64,000 bases of DNA from an uncultured Pelagibacteraceae bacterium (GCA_902596975.1 CACJWS010000002.1:79487-143486); one strand, 5' to 3'. Counted from the stretch's first letter, positions 31,038 through 40,771 are shown. The notes: a model not told the origin generated them from the sequence alone. Program-made: numbers and translations.

Positions 31038-31118
31038 AGTTATTTAACCTAAAAGAATACTTAAGAAAAAAATAAAATACTATAATTTAAATCTCAATTA
31101 TTGGTTGAAAATAAAAGT

Positions 31119-31571
31119 TTATTTCTCTTTTTTTGTGAAAGGCAACCACTTTTCAAATGCTGATTTACTAGGTCCATCATATGGAATTGAGTAAGAGTTT
31201 GTTCTTGTCAATACTTCAATTCCTTTAGAGAAAACAAAAATAAAAACTATAACAAAAACAATTGTCATGATTTTAAATGGATCAAAGTTTTTTGTCTTAA
31301 AAACACTAACAGCTTTTGCTTCAGCTCTATGAAATTGTTTAAATGTATAATAAACAGCAAATATCAAACCTATATGGGCAACATATGTGCCTGCCCAACC
31401 AAATGCAAAAGTGGCATATGAAAATACATATAAGCTAAATACTGTTGTCCATATAAAACTTAAAACTAATAATATTTGTAGTCTTACAGTTTTGGGAAGT
31501 GCTCTTAAATCATTTTTACTATCGTCAAATAGTATATTTGCTGACTCTTTCATCCAGTTTTTTATCGACAT
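31119..31571 (-). CDS. membrane protein of unknown function, three to four helices
   Basis: The 150-aa product has a polar N-terminus (SIKNWMKESANILFDDSKNDLRALPKTVR), then hydrophobic segments around 31-52, 56-78 and 99-118, and a polar tail ending WLPFTKKEK. I do not recognise the family. It lies 81 bp upstream of the large exported repeat protein on the same strand and downstream of the YczE-like gene. Confidence 0.7.
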   Translation of the reverse strand: MSIKNWMKESANILFDDSKNDLRALPKTVRLQILLVLSFIWTTVFSLYVFSYATFAFGWAGTYVAHIGLIFAVYYTFKQFHRAEAKAVSVFKTKNFDPFKIMTIVFVIVFIFVFSKGIEVLTRTNSYSIPYDGPSKSAFEKWLPFTKKEK

Positions 31572-31631
31572 AATTTATACTTACAATTTTTATTCAATAT
31601 TAACAATCGACTAATTGTCCACTAAAAACAT

Positions 31632-32279
31632 TTACTTCGTAACTTTATCCACAATATAAATTCCTAAAGCTACAGCAGGACCTATCCCAAATGCAAATAT
31701 TATTGTACCCAGACCAACGGTTCCTCCCAAATACCAACCAGATACAACAGCCGAAATTTCTAAAGTAGCTCGAATTAAAGCAATAGGAAGTTGAGTTTTT
31801 TTTGTTAGACCTGTCATTAATCCATCTCTAGGACCAGGACCTAAATTTGCAATTAAGTATATGCCGCTTCCTAAACCGACAAGTAAAACAGAAAATACAG
31901 CAAGAATATATTTTGAAAAAGTAGCTAAAGGAGGATCAAAAACAAAAAGCGTCAAATCAATTATGGCTGCTATAATTAAAATATTTAAAATTGTACCAAT
32001 TCCTGGTTTTTGTTTTAGTGGAAACCAAAACCCTAAAACAACAATACTTATTATTAATGTAGATAAACCAATCGAAATATTTAATATGTTTGATAACCCT
32101 TCTGCAAGAACAGACCATGGGGAATTACCAGTCGTAGAAACTAATAAAAGGCCCTCACCCAACCCAAACAAAGATAAACCAATACATAAAAGTAAAAAAG
32201 TTGTAAATTTAGGTTTTAAATTTAAAGGTTTTTCTGAGCTCCAGGATTTTGAGGGAATATTTTTAATAGTTAAAAACAT
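31632..32279 (-). CDS. YczE-type integral membrane protein
   Basis: A 215-aa protein with about five to six membrane helices, matching the COG2364 (YczE/YyaS) group: LFGLGEGLLLVSTTGNSPWSVL, LIANLGPGPRDGLMTGL, RATLEISAVVSGWYLGGTVGLGTIIFAFGIGP. The LGPGPRDGLM motif is a hallmark. Function and substrate are unknown. The start at 32279 gives a cytoplasmic N-terminal tail before the first helix. Confidence 0.85.
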   Translation of the reverse strand: MFLTIKNIPSKSWSSEKPLNLKPKFTTFLLLCIGLSLFGLGEGLLLVSTTGNSPWSVLAEGLSNILNISIGLSTLIISIVVLGFWFPLKQKPGIGTILNILIIAAIIDLTLFVFDPPLATFSKYILAVFSVLLVGLGSGIYLIANLGPGPRDGLMTGLTKKTQLPIALIRATLEISAVVSGWYLGGTVGLGTIIFAFGIGPAVALGIYIVDKVTK

Positions 32280-32358
32280 AATTCTTTAGACTATTTATCT
32301 TTTAAACATAAAAATTCTATATAAAGTTCTGACAAGTTAGTTAAAATAATATGAAATA

Positions 32359-33036
32359 ATGAGAAAATTCTTAGTAATATTATTAGTTTTATCTCCTCTT
32401 TTTTTACAAGCACATACTGATCACTATAAAAATTATTCATACATAGAAATGGAGATATTTAAAGATGATGAAAAAATTGGAGAAAGTATTTTCACATTTA
32501 AAAAAGAAGAAAATAAATTTATTGTAAAAAATACAACCAATTTTGAAGTGAAATTATTGGGTGTTACAGTATTCTCTATAAATAGTAGAGGTACTGAAGA
32601 ATATATTGGAGACCAATTAATTTCATTTAACTCAGAAACATTTCAAAACAATAAGAGAAAATATGTAAATTTAATTTTTGATGAAAAAAAAGAGAAGTTT
32701 ATAATTGATGGATCATCATATAAGGGTGAGGCGGATAGAGAAAATATAATCGGTCATTGGTGGAATCATAGAATTTTGCAAACTGAGACACAAATAAGTC
32801 CATTATCTGGAAGTGTAAAAAAACAAAACATAGAATTTTTAGGAAAAGGAAAAATTAAACTTTATAATAAAGAATATGACGTAGAACATTTTAGACTATT
32901 TTCTACCAACCCAAATCTATCTGATGATAAAAAATTAAATTTTGAAATATGGTATGATAAGAAAAAAGCATTGATTATAAAAGTAGCTTATAAAAGAATG
33001 GGTTTATGGGAATATAGACTAAAAAAAATTCAATAA
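32359..33036 (+). CDS. exported DUF6134-like protein
   Basis: The 225-aa product has a signal peptide (MRKFLVILLVLSPLFLQAHT) and a beta-rich domain: YSYIEMEIFKDDEKIGESIFTF, VNLIFDEKKEKFIIDGSSYKGEA, GHWWNHRILQTETQISPLSG, and a C-terminal DVEHFRLFS. This looks like the periplasmic DUF6134/DUF3108 type of domain, which often carries a D-G-x-x-I-G turn near the start. The assignment is from pattern only. It abuts the convergent pmbA gene. Confidence 0.65.
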   Translation: MRKFLVILLVLSPLFLQAHTDHYKNYSYIEMEIFKDDEKIGESIFTFKKEENKFIVKNTTNFEVKLLGVTVFSINSRGTEEYIGDQLISFNSETFQNNKRKYVNLIFDEKKEKFIIDGSSYKGEADRENIIGHWWNHRILQTETQISPLSGSVKKQNIEFLGKGKIKLYNKEYDVEHFRLFSTNPNLSDDKKLNFEIWYDKKKALIIKVAYKRMGLWEYRLKKIQ

Positions 33037-34353
33037 TTATTTTCCCGCAACTGTCATTTGATTAATCAAAAGTGTAGGTGCATTTGTAGAGTACTTCATC
33101 TCTAGATCGTTTGCCAAAGTAATATTCTTGAACATTTCCTTAAAATTTCCAGCAATAGTTATTTCACTTACTGGGTAAGTTAATTCTCCATCCTCAACCA
33201 TAAATCCTGACGCTCCAACTGAGTAATCTCCTGTAATAATATTACCTCCATGGCCTATAGTCTCTGTTATGTATAGAAACTTCTTTTCTGAATTTAACAA
33301 ATCCTTAAAACTTAAGGTACCGTTTTCAAAGTATAAGTTTGTTGTTCCTCCAGACCTACCATTAGATTTTAAATTTAACTTTTTACCATAATAAGTATCA
33401 ATTAAATAATTTTTTAAAATGCCATTCTCAACTAGTTTCAGAGAATTTGTTTCAACGCCCTCGCTATCAAAATTTTGAGAACCTAATCCTTTTTCAATTT
33501 TTGGATCATCGATGATATTAATTGAATTTGGAAAAACTTCAGAATTGATTTGATCTTTTAAAAAAGAAGTTCCTCTTGCAATAGCACTCGCACTTATTGC
33601 ACTTGCTAGTGTACTTAATATTCCTTTGGAAATTCTTTTATCGAATATAACGCCAATTTTTTCACTCTTGATTTTTTTTGGACCTAACTTTTTTATTGCT
33701 TTATCGGCAGCTATATTTCCAATTTCGTCTGGTTTCATCATGTCTTGCAAGAATCTTGTGCTACCAAACTCATAATCTCTTTCCATTGCACCATTAATTC
33801 TTGATACAGCTACACATGAAGATGAAAAATTTGAGGTTTTGTATCCACCTAAAAAACCATTACTGTTTGCGAGTATAAAATTTTTTTTATTTTCGGTAAA
33901 ACCAGCTTCAGTATTAACTATTTTTTCGTCCTTTGATGCCGTCTCTTCAACTTTTTTTAAAAATTCAATCTTTTTATCATTTGGATAATGTGTTTCATCA
34001 TAGAGATTAAGGTCTCTTATCTCTTTAGACATTAAATCTTTATCTGGTAACGAATTATTTTCATCTGATGGAGTGATTTTTGTAGCATCAATACAACGTT
34101 CTATTAGTTTTTCTAAGTTTGATTTAGATAAATCTGACGAATTAATGCTTGATTTTTTTTTCTCTATATAAGTAGTTAAATTGACAGCAAAACTATCTGC
34201 TCTATTTGACACGTCTAATTTTTTGTTTCTAAAACTAACATTTTCTGAGACAGAGTGAATTACTTTTACACCCACATCTGTGGCTCCTAGTTTTTTAGAG
34301 TTTTCGATACAATAAGACGCTATATCTTTTAAAAATTCCTGATCCCTTATCAT
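33037..34353 (-). CDS. pmbA: TldD/PmbA family protein, PmbA-type
   Basis: Partner subunit of the TldD/TldE metalloprotease, which degrades unfolded peptides and matures some modified peptides. The 438-aa protein has SVSENVSFRNKKLDV, the GRSGGTTNLYFENG segment and GASGFMVEDGELTYPVSEITIAGN near the C-terminus. It lacks the HExxxH zinc motif, which is on its partner. It follows tldD by 5 bp, so both subunits come from one transcript. Confidence 0.94.
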   Translation of the reverse strand: MIRDQEFLKDIASYCIENSKKLGATDVGVKVIHSVSENVSFRNKKLDVSNRADSFAVNLTTYIEKKKSSINSSDLSKSNLEKLIERCIDATKITPSDENNSLPDKDLMSKEIRDLNLYDETHYPNDKKIEFLKKVEETASKDEKIVNTEAGFTENKKNFILANSNGFLGGYKTSNFSSSCVAVSRINGAMERDYEFGSTRFLQDMMKPDEIGNIAADKAIKKLGPKKIKSEKIGVIFDKRISKGILSTLASAISASAIARGTSFLKDQINSEVFPNSINIIDDPKIEKGLGSQNFDSEGVETNSLKLVENGILKNYLIDTYYGKKLNLKSNGRSGGTTNLYFENGTLSFKDLLNSEKKFLYITETIGHGGNIITGDYSVGASGFMVEDGELTYPVSEITIAGNFKEMFKNITLANDLEMKYSTNAPTLLINQMTVAGK

Positions 34354-34358
34354 TTAGA

Positions 34359-35771
34359 TTAAAGTTTTGTTCCACCAACAGTCATCTTATTTATAAGAAT
34401 TGATGGTTGAGCTACTCCTACTGGGACACCTTGTCCAGCTTTCCCGCATGTTCCAATACCTGGATCTAATTTCATATCATTACCCACTAATGAAACTTCT
34501 TTTAAAATTGATGGTCCATCTCCAATTAATGTAGCACCTTTGATTGGTGATCCAATTTTACCATTATTAATTTCGTATGCTTCTGTGCAGTTGAAGACAA
34601 ATTTTCCTGAAGTTATGTCTACTTGCCCTCCCCCAAAACTTACAGCAAAAATACCTTTATCAACTGAACTAATCATTTCATCTTGCGAATATTTGCCTGA
34701 CAACATCATTGTATTTCTCATTCTTGGTAAAACCACATGTTTATAACTCTCTCTTCTTCCACTACCTGTTGACTTAGTTCCCATCAAACGAGCGTTTAAA
34801 CGGTCTTGCATATAGTTTTTTAAAATTCCATTTTCTATTAAAACTGTATTTTCAGTAGGCGTTCCTTCATCATCTATCGTTAAACTTCCTCTTCTTTGAT
34901 GTAAGGTGCCGTCATCTACAATCGTAACTCCTTCGCTAGCTACTTGCTGCCCCATTAAATTGTGAAAAGCTGAAGTTTTTTTTCTATTGAAATCTCCCTC
35001 AAGACCATGGCCGATTGCTTCGTGAATTAAAATTGCCGGCCATCCAGGACCTAAAACAACTTTCATTTCTCCTGCTGGTGCTGGTTTGCTTTCTAAATTC
35101 ACATTTGCGATTCTAAAAGCTTCATCACAAACATCTTTCCAGCTTCCATCTTTTAGATAATCATCATAACTTTGTCTTCCTCCAACTCCATAAACACCTG
35201 TTTCTTTTTTTCCATCTTTCTCTAATACGACGGAAACGTTGAATCTGACTAATGGTCTTTCATCTTTCAAAACTTGATTATCAGACCTAATAATTTCTAT
35301 TGATTTATGTTCACCTAAAAAATTTGCAGTTACTTGATTTACAATTGAGCCTTTTGATCTTAAATAATTATTAACACTGTTCAGCAAATCTATCTTTGAG
35401 TCGAAAGTCTTGCTTTCAATAGGATTAATATTTTCATAATATTTGCTGTTAGTTTTAGGAATTTCATGATTATAGGTTCCTTTTTTTGACTTTAACGTAT
35501 CTTTTAAATTTTCACTTGATTTTCTTAGTGATTCTTTTGAAATATCATTGGAATGAGAGTAGGCAACAACTTCTCCTGTCACAGCTCTGAAGCCATATCC
35601 TTGATCAGAGTTATAAGTTGAGCTCTTTATTTTATTATCATCTAAAACAATAGACTCAGATTTATGATTTTCTAAATATAATTCTCCGTCATCACAATTT
35701 TTTAAGGTTTCAGTAACAATTGCTTCAGCTTGTGAAGTATCTATATCTGTTTCTTTGAAGAAATTTGACAT
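34359..35771 (-). CDS. tldD: metalloprotease TldD
   Basis: Catalytic zinc subunit of the TldD/TldE heterodimer. The 470-aa product has the HExxxH motif in ILIHEAIGHGLEGDF (about 250-264), GQQVASEGVTIVDDGT, and the C-terminal GPSILKEVSLVGNDMKL and CGKAGQGVPVGVAQPS motifs. Length and motif order are normal. It is divergent from the DCC-family gene across 85 bp. Confidence 0.96.
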   Translation of the reverse strand: MSNFFKETDIDTSQAEAIVTETLKNCDDGELYLENHKSESIVLDDNKIKSSTYNSDQGYGFRAVTGEVVAYSHSNDISKESLRKSSENLKDTLKSKKGTYNHEIPKTNSKYYENINPIESKTFDSKIDLLNSVNNYLRSKGSIVNQVTANFLGEHKSIEIIRSDNQVLKDERPLVRFNVSVVLEKDGKKETGVYGVGGRQSYDDYLKDGSWKDVCDEAFRIANVNLESKPAPAGEMKVVLGPGWPAILIHEAIGHGLEGDFNRKKTSAFHNLMGQQVASEGVTIVDDGTLHQRRGSLTIDDEGTPTENTVLIENGILKNYMQDRLNARLMGTKSTGSGRRESYKHVVLPRMRNTMMLSGKYSQDEMISSVDKGIFAVSFGGGQVDITSGKFVFNCTEAYEINNGKIGSPIKGATLIGDGPSILKEVSLVGNDMKLDPGIGTCGKAGQGVPVGVAQPSILINKMTVGGTKL

Positions 35772-35856
35772 TCAAAGAATGTAGTAGTGATTATTAATAT
35801 ATCAACTGCTTATTTGGCACATTTGTAAAAATAAAATATTCAAATATAGTTTAAAT

Positions 35857-36201
35857 ATGAAGGTTTTTTTTAACAATTCATGCAAAATTTGCAGAGCAGA
35901 AATTAATATTTATAAAAAAGAAAACATAAAAAATTTGAATTGGATAGACATTACTAAAAATAAAAATGCTGAATTAGAAACAAAAAAAACCGATAAAGAG
36001 CTTCTAAGAAGACTACATGTGGAACAAGATGGAAAAATCTATGTAGGTATTGATGCTTTTTTACTTATTTGGAAAAATATTCCAAAATACAAGTTTCTTT
36101 ATAAATTTTTTAAACTCCCAGTTATTTACCAATTATTTTATGTCGGATATGAAATTATAGCGTTTTTTTTGTATTTAAAAAATAAACACCAACTAAATTA
36201 A
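35857..36201 (+). CDS. DCC family thiol-disulfide oxidoreductase-like protein (DUF393)
   Basis: A 114-aa protein starting MKVFFNNSCKICRAEINIY; the CxxC at positions 9-12 and the following NLNWIDIT segment fit the DUF393 (DCC) thioredoxin-like family. The C-terminal half holds FKLPVIYQLFYVGYEIIAFFLYL, a hydrophobic stretch common in this family. It overlaps the convergent 97-aa gene by 4 bp. Its redox partner is unknown. Confidence 0.82.
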   Translation: MKVFFNNSCKICRAEINIYKKENIKNLNWIDITKNKNAELETKKTDKELLRRLHVEQDGKIYVGIDAFLLIWKNIPKYKFLYKFFKLPVIYQLFYVGYEIIAFFLYLKNKHQLN

Positions 36202-36491
36202 TGTTGAATAGCGTATAAAATCTGGGTTACAAAAGATAAAAATATAAAAAAAGAGAAAAATAAAATAAAATACATAACTGTAACTGCTCTATTTCTCTTT
36301 CTTCTTAAAATAACAAATTTTTTATCATCGAGAAAAGAAATATCTCTATCACCTGGCACTGGATAATCATAACTCCATCTCCATAAAGATGAACCAAATC
36401 TTTTATCTAGTTTATTGTAATAATTTACCCAAGCCAATGACCACATAAACATTAAAAATAAAAATGTTAAAGCTAAAAAAGTTGAGAACAT
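36198..36491 (-). CDS. small membrane protein, two helices, unknown
   Basis: 97 aa with hydrophobic segments at about 4-23 and 72-93 separated by a polar, aromatic loop (RFGSSLWRWSYDYPVPGDRDISFLDDKKFVILRRKR). I do not recognise the family. It is divergent from the TerB/J-domain gene by 32 bp. Confidence 0.65.
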   Translation of the reverse strand: MFSTFLALTFLFLMFMWSLAWVNYYNKLDKRFGSSLWRWSYDYPVPGDRDISFLDDKKFVILRRKRNRAVTVMYFILFFSFFIFLSFVTQILYAIQH

Positions 36492-36523
36492 AAATATATT
36501 AAATTATATTAAATTTTTTTTAT

Positions 36524-37243
36524 ATGTCTATCTGGGGAAGTTTAATTGGTGGGATGATCGGTTTTTCTTTAGGAGGGCCGTTTGGAATGCTATTAGGTTC
36601 CTTAATTGGTGGAAAAGTATCAAGATCAAGATCATCATTTAAATCTTTTGCACAACCTCAACAAGTTTTTGCATTAGCTCTTATAGTTTTATCAGCTAAA
36701 CTGAGTAAAGCAGACGGTCAAGTTAGTAGAGAGGAATTAATAGCGGTAAAAGATAAACTCAAAATTCCAGAACATGAATTAGATCAAGTTGGAAAAATTT
36801 TTAATAAAGCTAAAGAAGAAAGCACTGGTTACGAACCATATGCAAAACAAATAGCACAGATTTATCAAGGAAATATAAATGTCTTAGAAGAAGTCATTAA
36901 TATATTATTTTACATTGCAGAAGCTGATGGAAATATAAGTGATCAAGAATTTAGAATGATACAACATGTTGCTCAATTATTTGGTTTGAGTGACGCCCAG
37001 TTCAATGGAATAGTTGAGGGTAGAAAATCATCAGATAAACTCAATCCATATGTGGTATTAGAAAGCAAACCTGATGATAATCTTACAGATATTAGAAAAA
37101 GATATTTAAAATTGAGTAAAGAACATCATCCCGACTTACTTCTAAGCAAAGGAGTTCCTCAGGAAGTTATTGAAGAAAGCAAAAAGAAAATGAGAGCTAT
37201 TAATTCAGCCTGGGATCAAATCCAAAAGCTAAAGAGTAATTAA
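36524..37243 (+). CDS. DjlA-like protein: glycine-rich anchor, TerB domain, J domain
   Basis: The 239-aa protein begins with a Gly-rich hydrophobic segment ([20 protein letters not shown]), has a TerB-like helical domain (about 45-160, with [11 protein letters not shown] and [11 protein letters not shown] repeats), and a C-terminal J domain with EHHPDL (HPD) that would stimulate DnaK. This is the layout of DjlA-type membrane co-chaperones, although E. coli DjlA is longer. It overlaps aceA at the 3' ends by 4 bp. Confidence 0.88.
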   Translation: MSIWGSLIGGMIGFSLGGPFGMLLGSLIGGKVSRSRSSFKSFAQPQQVFALALIVLSAKLSKADGQVSREELIAVKDKLKIPEHELDQVGKIFNKAKEESTGYEPYAKQIAQIYQGNINVLEEVINILFYIAEADGNISDQEFRMIQHVAQLFGLSDAQFNGIVEGRKSSDKLNPYVVLESKPDDNLTDIRKRYLKLSKEHHPDLLLSKGVPQEVIEESKKKMRAINSAWDQIQKLKSN

Positions 37244-38514
37244 AATTGCTCAGATTCTGTTGACCCTTCCATTGCTGTTGTGGAACTCTTTCCAGAACTT
37301 ATTGTATTGGAAACTGCATCAAAATAAGAAGTGCCAACTTCTCGTTGATGTTTAACACTGGTATATCCGTCTTTTTCTCTAGCAAATTCATTCTGTTGTA
37401 TTCTAGAGTAAGCAGTCATACCTTCCTTTTTATATTTTTCTGCAAGCTCGAAAATAGCAATATTTTGAGTATGGAAACCTGCTAAAGTTATAAATTGAAA
37501 TTTATACCCCATCATTCCAATTTTAGTTTGAAAAGTTGCAATCTCATCATCAGATAAATGTTTTTTCCAATTAAATGATGGAGAGCAATTATAAGCTAGC
37601 ATCTTGCCAGGAAATTTTGCATGTATTGCATCAGCAAACTTTTTTGCTTCTTCTAAATTAGGTGTTGCAGTTTCACACCAAATTAAATCTGCGTAAGGTG
37701 CATAAGCTAACCCTCTTGAGATTGCTTGATCAATACCATCTTTTACATAATAAAAGCCTTCAGGTGATCTTTCTCCAGTTAAAAACGGTTTGTCATTTTC
37801 ATCAAAATCGTTTGTTATTAGTTTAGCAGCGTTGGCATCTGTTCTTGCAAGAATAATGAGAGGAACGTCGGCAATATCAGCTGCCAATCTTGCTGCTTTT
37901 AGATTTCGGACCATGGTTCCAGTAGGAACAAGTACCTTACCGCCCATATGTCCACATTTTTTTTCACTAGCTAGTTGGTCTTCAAAATGAACTCCGGCTG
38001 CGCCAGCTTTTATAAATTTTTTTGTTAGCTCAAATACATTTAACGGCCCACCAAATCCTGCTTCGCCATCTGCAATAATTGGCAACATATAATCAGTTCT
38101 TTCGCTGCTTTTCATATCTCCATCTACAATTTCCATATGTTGAATTTGATCCGCTCTAATTAAGGAATTATTCATAGACTCAACTAATTTAGGCGCACTA
38201 TCATAAGGATATAGAGATTGATCAGGGTACATTTCACCAGCACTATTTGCATCTGCTGCAACTTGCCAACCACTTAAATAGATCGCTTTTAAACCTGCTT
38301 TTGCATGTTGAACAGCTTGGTTTCCCGACAAAGACCCAAGTGTGTTTACATATGGCTCTGTATTTAACAATCTCCAGAGCTTTTGAGATTGCTGTTTACA
38401 CATTGAATACTCAATTTTAATAGATCCTCTTAACCTTTCTACTTCTTCTGGCTTATAATCCCTTTGTATTCCTGCAAATCTTTTCAACTCGTACGAGATA
38501 TTCTCGGCTGACAT
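37240..38514 (-). CDS. aceA: isocitrate lyase
   Basis: First enzyme of the glyoxylate bypass, splitting isocitrate to succinate and glyoxylate. I start it at ATG 38514 ([20 protein letters not shown]), 6 bases after a strong AGGGGG ribosome site; the frame is open 19 codons further up but this start is better. The 424-aa product has the active-site [14 protein letters not shown], the DGEAGFGGP and NCSPSFNW segments. Malate synthase is not in the window. A RamB-like regulator is divergent from it, with a cluster of TTTACAAA half-sites between them. Confidence 0.97.
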   Translation of the reverse strand: MSAENISYELKRFAGIQRDYKPEEVERLRGSIKIEYSMCKQQSQKLWRLLNTEPYVNTLGSLSGNQAVQHAKAGLKAIYLSGWQVAADANSAGEMYPDQSLYPYDSAPKLVESMNNSLIRADQIQHMEIVDGDMKSSERTDYMLPIIADGEAGFGGPLNVFELTKKFIKAGAAGVHFEDQLASEKKCGHMGGKVLVPTGTMVRNLKAARLAADIADVPLIILARTDANAAKLITNDFDENDKPFLTGERSPEGFYYVKDGIDQAISRGLAYAPYADLIWCETATPNLEEAKKFADAIHAKFPGKMLAYNCSPSFNWKKHLSDDEIATFQTKIGMMGYKFQFITLAGFHTQNIAIFELAEKYKKEGMTAYSRIQQNEFAREKDGYTSVKHQREVGTSYFDAVSNTISSGKSSTTAMEGSTESEQF

Positions 38515-38539
38515 TATTCCCCCTTTAAAAACTAGTTTT

Positions 38540-38701
38540 TTATTTTTCGTTATATTCTTCTGTAAACTCATTCATTCCACTTGATCCCCAATCGCAGTGG
38601 TCATCTCTTAAATAAACCCCTCTGCTTCTATGCTCTTGGTGCTCTTGGTGATTTGTAGTTTGAGAACTAGTTTCAATGTTTTTTATAGTATTTTTGTCCA
38701 T
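38540..38701 (-). CDS. short ORF upstream of aceA, unknown
   Basis: A 53-aa frame from ATG 38701 ([20 protein letters not shown]) to 38540, ending 25 bp before the aceA start. A further in-frame ATG at 38737 would give 65 aa but runs through the operator-like repeats. The peptide is His/Glu-rich in the middle (NHQEHQEH) and has [13 protein letters not shown] near the end. I do not recognise it. Location between the operator region and aceA suggests it is translated with aceA or acts as a leader; neither is shown. Confidence 0.45.
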   Translation of the reverse strand: MDKNTIKNIETSSQTTNHQEHQEHRSRGVYLRDDHCDWGSSGMNEFTEEYNEK

Positions 38702-38804
38702 GTAAACTTTATAATTTACAATATTTACAAAATCCACAAAAAATGTTAAAATTCTTGTAAATACAATAAATTTTTTGTAAATAATAATTTACAAAGTTTA
38801 CAAA
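38701..38804. promoter_or_regulatory. operator cluster of TTTACAAA/TTTGTAAA half-sites
   Basis: At least seven copies of a TTTACA(AA) word or its complement: 38701-38707, 38714-38720, 38723-38731, 38755-38762, 38774-38782, 38787-38795 and 38796-38804. Two form a perfect 9-bp inverted repeat with a 4-bp spacer (TTTGTAAAT at 38774, ATTTACAAA at 38787). The region lies between the aceA side and the XRE-type regulator, as expected for an autoregulated divergent promoter. Confidence 0.7.
38724..38752 (+). promoter_or_regulatory. possible sigma-70 promoter of the RamB-like gene
   Basis: TTTACA at 38724-38729 and TAAAAT at 38747-38752 are 17 bp apart, in front of the regulator. The -35 box coincides with one half-site of the operator cluster, which fits repression by the gene product. 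Confidence 0.4.
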
Positions 38805-38810
38805 TAGTAA

Positions 38811-40236
38811 ATGAGTCAAGTAGAATTAAACATTGGTCCAAAAATAAAAGCTTTTAGAAGACAGCTAGGTATGCAGGCAAACAAACTAGCCTCACAACTT
38901 AACATTTCACCAAGTTATTTAGCTTTAATCGAGGGTGGTAAAAGAAAAATTGACGGGGAATTACTTTTAAAAATTTGTGAGGAGTTAAGCATCAACATTA
39001 GCGATCTAACAAATAAATCAGATATCAATATGGTCAACACAATTTCAGAGTTGCTTGATGATCAACTTTTTGAAGATTTGGATATAGTTGGTCCAGAAGT
39101 TAAAGATCTAGCAAATAGTAATCCTAAAATTGGTAAAGCTCTAATAAGATTAGGAGACATTTTGAAAAAAAAAGATCATGAATTGGTTAACAAAATTGAA
39201 AAACTTTCAGGAAAAATTGTTGATAATAGAAAAAACTCATTTCCTGGAGAAGTAATTTCAGATTTTTTGCAAGAAAATAGAAATTTTTTTCCAAAACTAG
39301 AGGAATTTGCAAATCAAATCTTTGAACAAATAAAACAAAATAATAGAACAAGATATATTGCTTTATGTGATTATTTAAAATCAGAGTATAAAATTGAAGT
39401 ACAAGATATAATTCCTGAGGAAGGAAAACCTTTTTCAAAAATTTATGATAACAAAAATAGAAAGTTGCTATTGTCTGATTATTTGTCTTTGGAAACAAAG
39501 AAATTACATGCTGCAGCTCAAATTGCACAAGAAGGGGCTAGTGACATAATAAATTCTTATCTTGATACTTTTAATTATCCAAATGAAGAGTCGAAAAAAT
39601 TAACAAAAGTTGCTTTATTAAATTATTGCGGAGCAGCAATTTTAATGCCCTACAAATTATTTCATTATGAATGTAAAAAACTTAAATATGATTTAGAGTT
39701 ATTGCAAAATACTTTTGCAACTTCGTTCGAACAAGTCACACATAGAGTAACATGTTTGAATGATCCAAAATTACCTGGGGTTCCATTTCATTTTTTGAGA
39801 GTTGATGTAGCTGGTAATATTTCAAAAAGATTTTCATTGTCAGGTATAGAAATACCACGTTATGGTGGTGCTTGTCCTCGATGGAATGTATATTCAGCTT
39901 TTTCTAGACCTGGTGTTATACAGGCTGCAGTAAGTAAAATGACTAATGGTGAAAAGTATGTATGTATAGCAAGAACTGTTGAAAAAGGTATAGGAAGATA
40001 TGGACAAAAAAAAAAGTATGTTATCTATTGGACTTGGATGTGAAGCCAAATATGCAAGAGATTTTGTTTATACGGAAAACTTAGATTTGAATGATAAAAA
40101 ATCAGAGATACCTGTAGGGGTTTCATGTAGAACTTGTGATAGACTAGATTGTTCTCAAAGAGCTTTTCCACCATTGCATAAAAAATTTGATGTAGACATT
40201 AATTCTAGAGGAGTATCTGTATATGTCAGTGATTAA
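38811..40236 (+). CDS. RamB-like XRE-family regulator of acetate/short-chain acyl metabolism, frame broken at A10
   Basis: The first frame (38811-40043, 410 aa) has an N-terminal helix-turn-helix (IKAFRRQLGMQANKLAS to NISDLTN, about 10-66), an IrrE/ImmA-like middle (KLHAAAQIAQEGAS) and the start of a DUF2083-type domain (CPRWNVYSAFSRPG). It ends abruptly after GRYGQKKK. The second frame, entered at 40006-40015, continues the same domain: SMLSIGLGCEAKYARDFVY, then CRTCDRLDCSQRAFPPL, the usual C-terminus of RamB/ScfR-like regulators. Removing one A from the ten-A run fuses them into 474 aa, a normal family length. RamB-type proteins control aceA, which is divergent here. Slippage, mutation or assembly error are all possible. 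Confidence 0.85.
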
Positions 40237-40771
40237 AAAATATGTAAGTTTTATAATTATATTTTTATTTGTAAGTACAAACAATGTGTATTCAGACAAT
40301 TTAAATATATTGTTTAAAGAATTGCTTAATGCAAGAAATTTACAACAAGCAGAAAAGCTAGAGGATCAAATTTGGAATAAATGGACAAGACACCCGAACA
40401 ATGATTATCTGACGAACAAATTAGAGAACGGAACTTATTCCATGTACCATCAGCAGTATAGAATGGCATTAAAACTATTTACAGATGTGATTAATGAGGA
40501 CCCAAAATGGGCGGAGGGTTGGAATAAGAGAGCAACATTACTATTTATATTGGGTGATTATGAGAAATCGTTAGATGATATTGAAAAAGTTTTAGATCTA
40601 GAGCCAAGACATTTTGGAGCATTATCAGGACGAGCGCAAATATACTTAAGCTTAAAGGAATATGAAAAAGCAGTTGATGACTTGAGAAAAGCAAAATCTA
40701 TTTATCCATTAATCAAAAGTGGAGAAAATATAAAGTTAATAGAAAAAATTATCAAAGACCAACAAATTTAG
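40223..40771 (+). CDS. exported TPR-repeat protein
   Basis: 182 aa with a signal peptide (about 1-24, ending NNVYS) and at least three tetratricopeptide repeats: MYHQQYRMALKLFTDVINED, WAEGWNKRATLLFILGDYEK, HFGALSGRAQIYLSLKEYEK. Such proteins are periplasmic scaffolds; the partner is unknown. The start overlaps the last codons of the regulator by 14 bp. The 3' end overlaps the convergent lysine-rich gene by 3 bp. Confidence 0.83.
   Translation: MSVIKKYVSFIIIFLFVSTNNVYSDNLNILFKELLNARNLQQAEKLEDQIWNKWTRHPNNDYLTNKLENGTYSMYHQQYRMALKLFTDVINEDPKWAEGWNKRATLLFILGDYEKSLDDIEKVLDLEPRHFGALSGRAQIYLSLKEYEKAVDDLRKAKSIYPLIKSGENIKLIEKIIKDQQI

Noticed and set aside
38515..38810. Glycine riboswitch upstream of aceA
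   Set aside because: SAR11 carries such riboswitches at malate synthase and gcvT, but I see no tandem aptamer-like sequence here, and the space is taken by operators and a short ORF.
40000..40236. Separate 78-aa gene after the regulator
   Set aside because: Its sequence is the C-terminal end of the RamB-like family and its start lies inside the A10-run overlap; it is better explained as the frameshifted tail.
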